Part shown: positions 61,542 to 64,000 of the stretch, one piece after another
Position numbering within the stretch: position 1 is the first letter of the stretch
How the letters are laid out: each line of letters opens with the position of its first letter
DNA from: Sporobacter termitidis DSM 10068
GTDB lineage: Bacteria; Bacillota; Clostridia; Oscillospirales; Oscillospiraceae
Assembly (NCBI RefSeq): GCF_900130065.1
Contig: NZ_FQXV01000001.1
Coordinates: 639,083-703,082 of the forward strand
Length of the DNA stretch: 64,000 nt
Reading direction: 5' to 3'
The notes under the pieces: generated by a model
What the model was told of the DNA's origin: nothing
Databases searched by the model: none
Seen by the model: only the letters and a program-made list of their open reading frames with translations
Translations under genes and position numbers: made by a program

Positions 61542-62344
61542 ACAAAACACCTCGGCTTTCGGCCTGCAGCGTCGTTGCCGGATACGACAAGAAAATTATT
61601 ATCAACGATATCGACATGGTGATCCCGCGCAACAAAATCAGCGTCATCATCGGCGCCAACGCCTGCGGCAAATCAACGCTCCTGAAGACCTTTGCCAGAT
61701 TGCTCAAGCCTGTTTCGGGAGAAGTGGTCATCGACGGAAAACAGATCGGTACCATCCCTCCCAAGCAGCTGGCCCGGGTGCTGGGGCTGCTGCCCCAGTC
61801 GCCGGTGGTGCCGGAAGGTATCACGGTTTCCGACCTTGTCTCCAGGGGGCGCTTCCCCTACCAGAGCTTTTTTAAAGGCCTGGGGAAAAAGGATTACGAG
61901 GCGGTGGAAGAAGCCCTGGAGATCATGGGGATCACGGAGCTCGCCAACCGAAGCGTAGACGAGCTGTCGGGCGGCCAGCGGCAGAGGGTCTGGATCGCCC
62001 TGGCCCTCGCCCAGCAGACGGACATCCTGCTTCTGGACGAGCCGACCACGTTCCTGGATATCACCTATCAGATCGAAATCCTGGACCTGCTGACGGATTT
62101 AAACAGAAAGAGGGGGACCACCATCGTCATGGTGCTTCACGACATCAATCTGTCCGCCCGGTATGCGGATTACATATTCGCCGTTGAAAAAGGCAGCCTG
62201 ATTTCCCAGGGGACGCCGTCGGAGATCATTACCGCAAAGCTGATGAAGCAGGTTTTCGGGCTAAAGTGCACGGTGATCCGGGACCCAGTATCCGGTTCGC
62301 CCTTTATCGTGCCCGTGGGACGGCACCATGTAACAAAAAGTTGA
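61538..62344 (+). CDS. Iron-complex ABC transporter ATPase (FepC/FhuC-like)
   Basis: The 268-residue protein has Walker A GANACGKST (39-47), Q-loop LPQSPVVPEGITVSDLV, signature LSGGQRQRVWIALALAQ, Walker B ILLLDEPTTFLD and switch VLHDINLSARYAD. The last two forms (DEPTTFLD, HDINLAxR) are diagnostic for siderophore/cobalamin importers. It ends the operon that begins at 58436 and is followed by a bidirectional terminator. Confidence 0.94.
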   Translation: MNKTPRLSACSVVAGYDKKIIINDIDMVIPRNKISVIIGANACGKSTLLKTFARLLKPVSGEVVIDGKQIGTIPPKQLARVLGLLPQSPVVPEGITVSDLVSRGRFPYQSFFKGLGKKDYEAVEEALEIMGITELANRSVDELSGGQRQRVWIALALAQQTDILLLDEPTTFLDITYQIEILDLLTDLNRKRGTTIVMVLHDINLSARYADYIFAVEKGSLISQGTPSEIITAKLMKQVFGLKCTVIRDPVSGSPFIVPVGRHHVTKS

Positions 62345-62370
62345 ACCGACGGCTAGGGCCGCACAACACA

Positions 62371-62406
62371 AAAGCACAGTATCCAGGCTTTGAATACTGT
62401 GCTTTT
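62371..62406. terminator. Bidirectional terminator between the iron-import operon and the Imm70 gene
   Basis: AAAGCACAGTAT and ATACTGTGCTTTT form a 12-bp stem with T-runs in both directions, between convergent units. Confidence 0.88.
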
Positions 62407-62431
62407 AATTAATCCCGCTTCACCGGGCACC

Positions 62432-62842
62432 TCACTCTATGTAAACATCAGTTTTTAATTCCCGGGCGCGGTCAAAGGCATTAAATATAACCTTAATTAA
62501 ATCCTTGCCGTCACTGGTGACAAAATAATTGGCCAGGCTCGTAATCGACTTGCTGATTTTGTCGCCCCACGGCGGCTGTTTGGACAGGTCCTCAATATCC
62601 CAGACGACGTCCGAAGGCGCAAGCTTTGTCAAGGCGGCCTGGATATTCGTCAGCTCCGCGGCAGCGGCCGGCACGTGCTCGTATTCAAGCTTGCCGTCGT
62701 ACAGGCTCTGCATAATAATCGGGTACTTGCTTCCCCATCCATCCGACTCCAGGCGATAACTGACTGTGGAGAGAAATGAATAAAAGAAGTCCGCAGTACC
62801 AACTTCATACCATATCGTCCAAACTCTTAAGCCAACAGACAT
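62432..62842 (-). CDS. Imm70-type immunity protein
   Basis: The 136-residue protein starts at ATG 62842-62840 behind GGAGGAG. Its sequence MSVGLRVWTIWYEVGTADFFYSFLSTVSYRLE, GWGSKYP, VVWDIEDLSKQPPWGDKIS and YFVTSDGKDLIKVIFNAFDRAREL matches, as I remember it, the conserved body of the Imm70 family, which protects cells from polymorphic toxins. No toxin gene lies in the window, so it is an orphan. It is the second gene after paralogue B (66-base gap) on the same strand. It may defend against a neighbour's toxin. The name rests on pattern memory. Confidence 0.75.
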   Translation of the reverse strand: MSVGLRVWTIWYEVGTADFFYSFLSTVSYRLESDGWGSKYPIIMQSLYDGKLEYEHVPAAAAELTNIQAALTKLAPSDVVWDIEDLSKQPPWGDKISKSITSLANYFVTSDGKDLIKVIFNAFDRARELKTDVYIE

Positions 62843-62907
62843 GATTTTTCTCCTCCATATTCTTTTGCTCACCGGCAGGCAGCAGCTCTCCGGTTAAATA
62901 ACTCGTT

Positions 62908-63252
62908 TTACCTGATTCCCCGTTTATGAACGACCTCTCGATTGCCGATATCAATCGTGTACTGAACACCCGAAAGATCAACAACGACCACGTTGTTGTC
63001 CCCGTCCAATCTCATGGCGCCATAATATGTATTCTGATGTATGATGCCGTTTATTTTCCAGACGATTTCCGCGTTTTTATTAAACGCGTAAATATTATTA
63101 AACGGCTGCTCTATCGGTCTTGTCGCCGAGGGATTGTATATGCGCACCAGCAAAAGCTGATCGTACAAAAGAACATTTCCTATTTCAGAATTCAGATTGA
63201 CCCGTTTATTGTTTATCTCCAGAATATTGCCAAGTATCCTGTATTTCATCAT
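62908..63252 (-). CDS. Hypothetical protein, paralogue B (adjacent to Imm70)
   Basis: The 114-residue protein is the sister of paralogue A at 52366-52758, with roughly two thirds identical residues by eye (NILEINNK, QPFNNIYAFN, NTYYG, NNVVVVD, YTIDIGNREV). It is shorter at the C-terminus. The GC content is higher than that of copy A, so the copies have drifted to different compositions. Two ATGs (63252, 63249) are adjacent; the ribosome site is weak. It shares an upstream palindrome with copy A. Lying in a two-gene unit with Imm70, it may itself be an immunity protein of the same kind; no family is recognised. Confidence 0.7.
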   Translation of the reverse strand: MMKYRILGNILEINNKRVNLNSEIGNVLLYDQLLLVRIYNPSATRPIEQPFNNIYAFNKNAEIVWKINGIIHQNTYYGAMRLDGDNNVVVVDLSGVQYTIDIGNREVVHKRGIR

Positions 63253-63316
63253 TATCGGCTATACCTTTATATATAGAACTGAGTTAATTATTGCACTTTT
63301 TCAGCGCCTCTTCAAT

Positions 63317-63330
63317 TGTACCTGAGTACA
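63317..63330. promoter_or_regulatory. Operator-like palindrome upstream of paralogue B
   Basis: TGTACCTGAGTACA sits in the same CAATTGTACC....GTACAGTTT context as the site at 52832-52845. It is placed 65 bases upstream of the start codon (74 in copy A). It differs from a perfect palindrome by one base. Confidence 0.6.
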
Positions 63331-63482
63331 GTTTCAATGCGCGGAAAGTACATGTCCCGCCGCTTAAAACAACACGGCTTGCCGCGTTCGGCAGCGCGTG
63401 ATATGATTAAATCACGCCGCGGCTGTCAATTGCCGGCGCGGCAACGCCAAAAATACAGGATGAAAGAAATAACGGTGATGTA

Positions 63483-64000
63483 ATGCGCAAGTATGATATC
63501 CATCCGGATTTCAGGAAATATGAACATACGAGGCTTTCGCTTCACCCGATGCGGCTGCCTCTGATCAACACCTTCCTGGCAAAAAGTACGGACAGGGCCG
63601 ATACCGGGCCGGGCGTCCTTTCAGAAAAAAGGCAGCTTGCCGGCTGGCGAAACGGCCTTATCGATATCGGTATTTATAAACCCGCCGATGCCGCGGGCCC
63701 TCTCCCCTGCCTCATTTACATGCACGGAGGCGCCTTTGCCCTGAAGGCGGCGCCCTATCACAAGGCCCTGGTATGCGCGTATGCGAAAAGGACGCCCTGC
63801 ATCGTGGTTTTTGTCGATTACAGGCTGGCGCCGAAATTCCCGTTCCCCGCGGGCGCAGAAGACTGCTATTCCGCTTACGCCTATGTTCTGGAGCACGCGG
63901 AAGAGCTGGGCGTTGATAAAAGCCGGATCGCCGTCGGCGGTGACAGCGCGGGGGCGGCTCTTGCCGCGGGCATCTGCCTGATGGCGCGGGACAGGAATAC
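63483..64000 (+). CDS. Alpha/beta hydrolase (HSL-like), N-terminal part, cut by window edge
   Basis: The frame starts at ATG 63483, behind AACGGTGATG, and runs off the right end after 172 codons. It contains HGGAF (oxyanion hole), VDYRLAPKFPFPAGAEDCYSAY and the nucleophile elbow GGDSAGAA, the order of the hormone-sensitive-lipase esterase family; the acid and histidine of the triad lie beyond the window. It is a distant relative of the protein at 16727-17662. A promoter is not obvious. Confidence 0.85.
   Translation, partial: MRKYDIHPDFRKYEHTRLSLHPMRLPLINTFLAKSTDRADTGPGVLSEKRQLAGWRNGLIDIGIYKPADAAGPLPCLIYMHGGAFALKAAPYHKALVCAYAKRTPCIVVFVDYRLAPKFPFPAGAEDCYSAYAYVLEHAEELGVDKSRIAVGGDSAGAALAAGICLMARDRN

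Overview
The window looks like a chromosomal segment of a GC-rich (roughly 60% by eye), low-redundancy Firmicute of the class Clostridia, most plausibly an Oscillospiraceae-like anaerobe. This rests on the WalR/WalK-YycH-YycI operon, a T-box ahead of thrS, the infC-rpmI-rplT operon, S-layer-homology (SLH) domains, strong AGGAGG ribosome sites with many TTG/GTG starts, and short intergenic inverted repeats of the kind common in such genomes. The taxonomic placement is inference. No rRNA, tRNA, CRISPR array, transposase or prophage was seen.

Layout. 0-7 kb (minus strand): cell-wall control block with Nudix hydrolase, walR, walK, yycH-like and yycI-like genes, then murA and a YycJ-type metallo-hydrolase cut by the window edge. 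7-21 kb: housekeeping genes: typA, T-box/thrS, a lipoprotein, a radical SAM protein, a tandem-OB SSB-like protein, infC (ATT start)-rpmI-rplT, an alpha/beta hydrolase, cca, murC and a membrane protein. 21-37.5 kb: CPA2 antiporter, GltS-like symporter, PlsC-like acyltransferase, amidohydrolase, a UroD-like protein with a CobW-type GTPase and a His-rich partner, a heterodimeric ABC exporter, a CtpE-like P-type ATPase and an RlmD-like rRNA methyltransferase.

37.5-53 kb is accessory. It holds an orphan ModA behind a probable molybdenum-cofactor riboswitch and a 1542-residue modular SLH surface protein. Next comes a three-gene signalling unit (7TM sensor half, 3TM histidine kinase half, REC-BTAD regulator), then a decayed stretch, DUF2200, a GltB-like flavoprotein, a methyltransferase and an ECF sigma/anti-sigma pair. 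GC content falls markedly from about 47 to 53 kb.

53-64 kb: two import operons in tandem. One is a YnjBCD-like ABC importer with a nucleoside hydrolase. The other is a siderophore/heme-type FecCD importer behind a promoter with a perfect 20-bp palindrome. This island is flanked by two paralogous small proteins of unknown function that share an upstream palindrome; the distal copy forms a unit with an Imm70-type immunity protein. A second alpha/beta hydrolase runs off the right end.

The least explained items are the paralog/Imm70 pair with its shared operator-like site, the sensor kinase split over two reading frames next to the SLH giant, and the UroD/CobW/His-rich unit.
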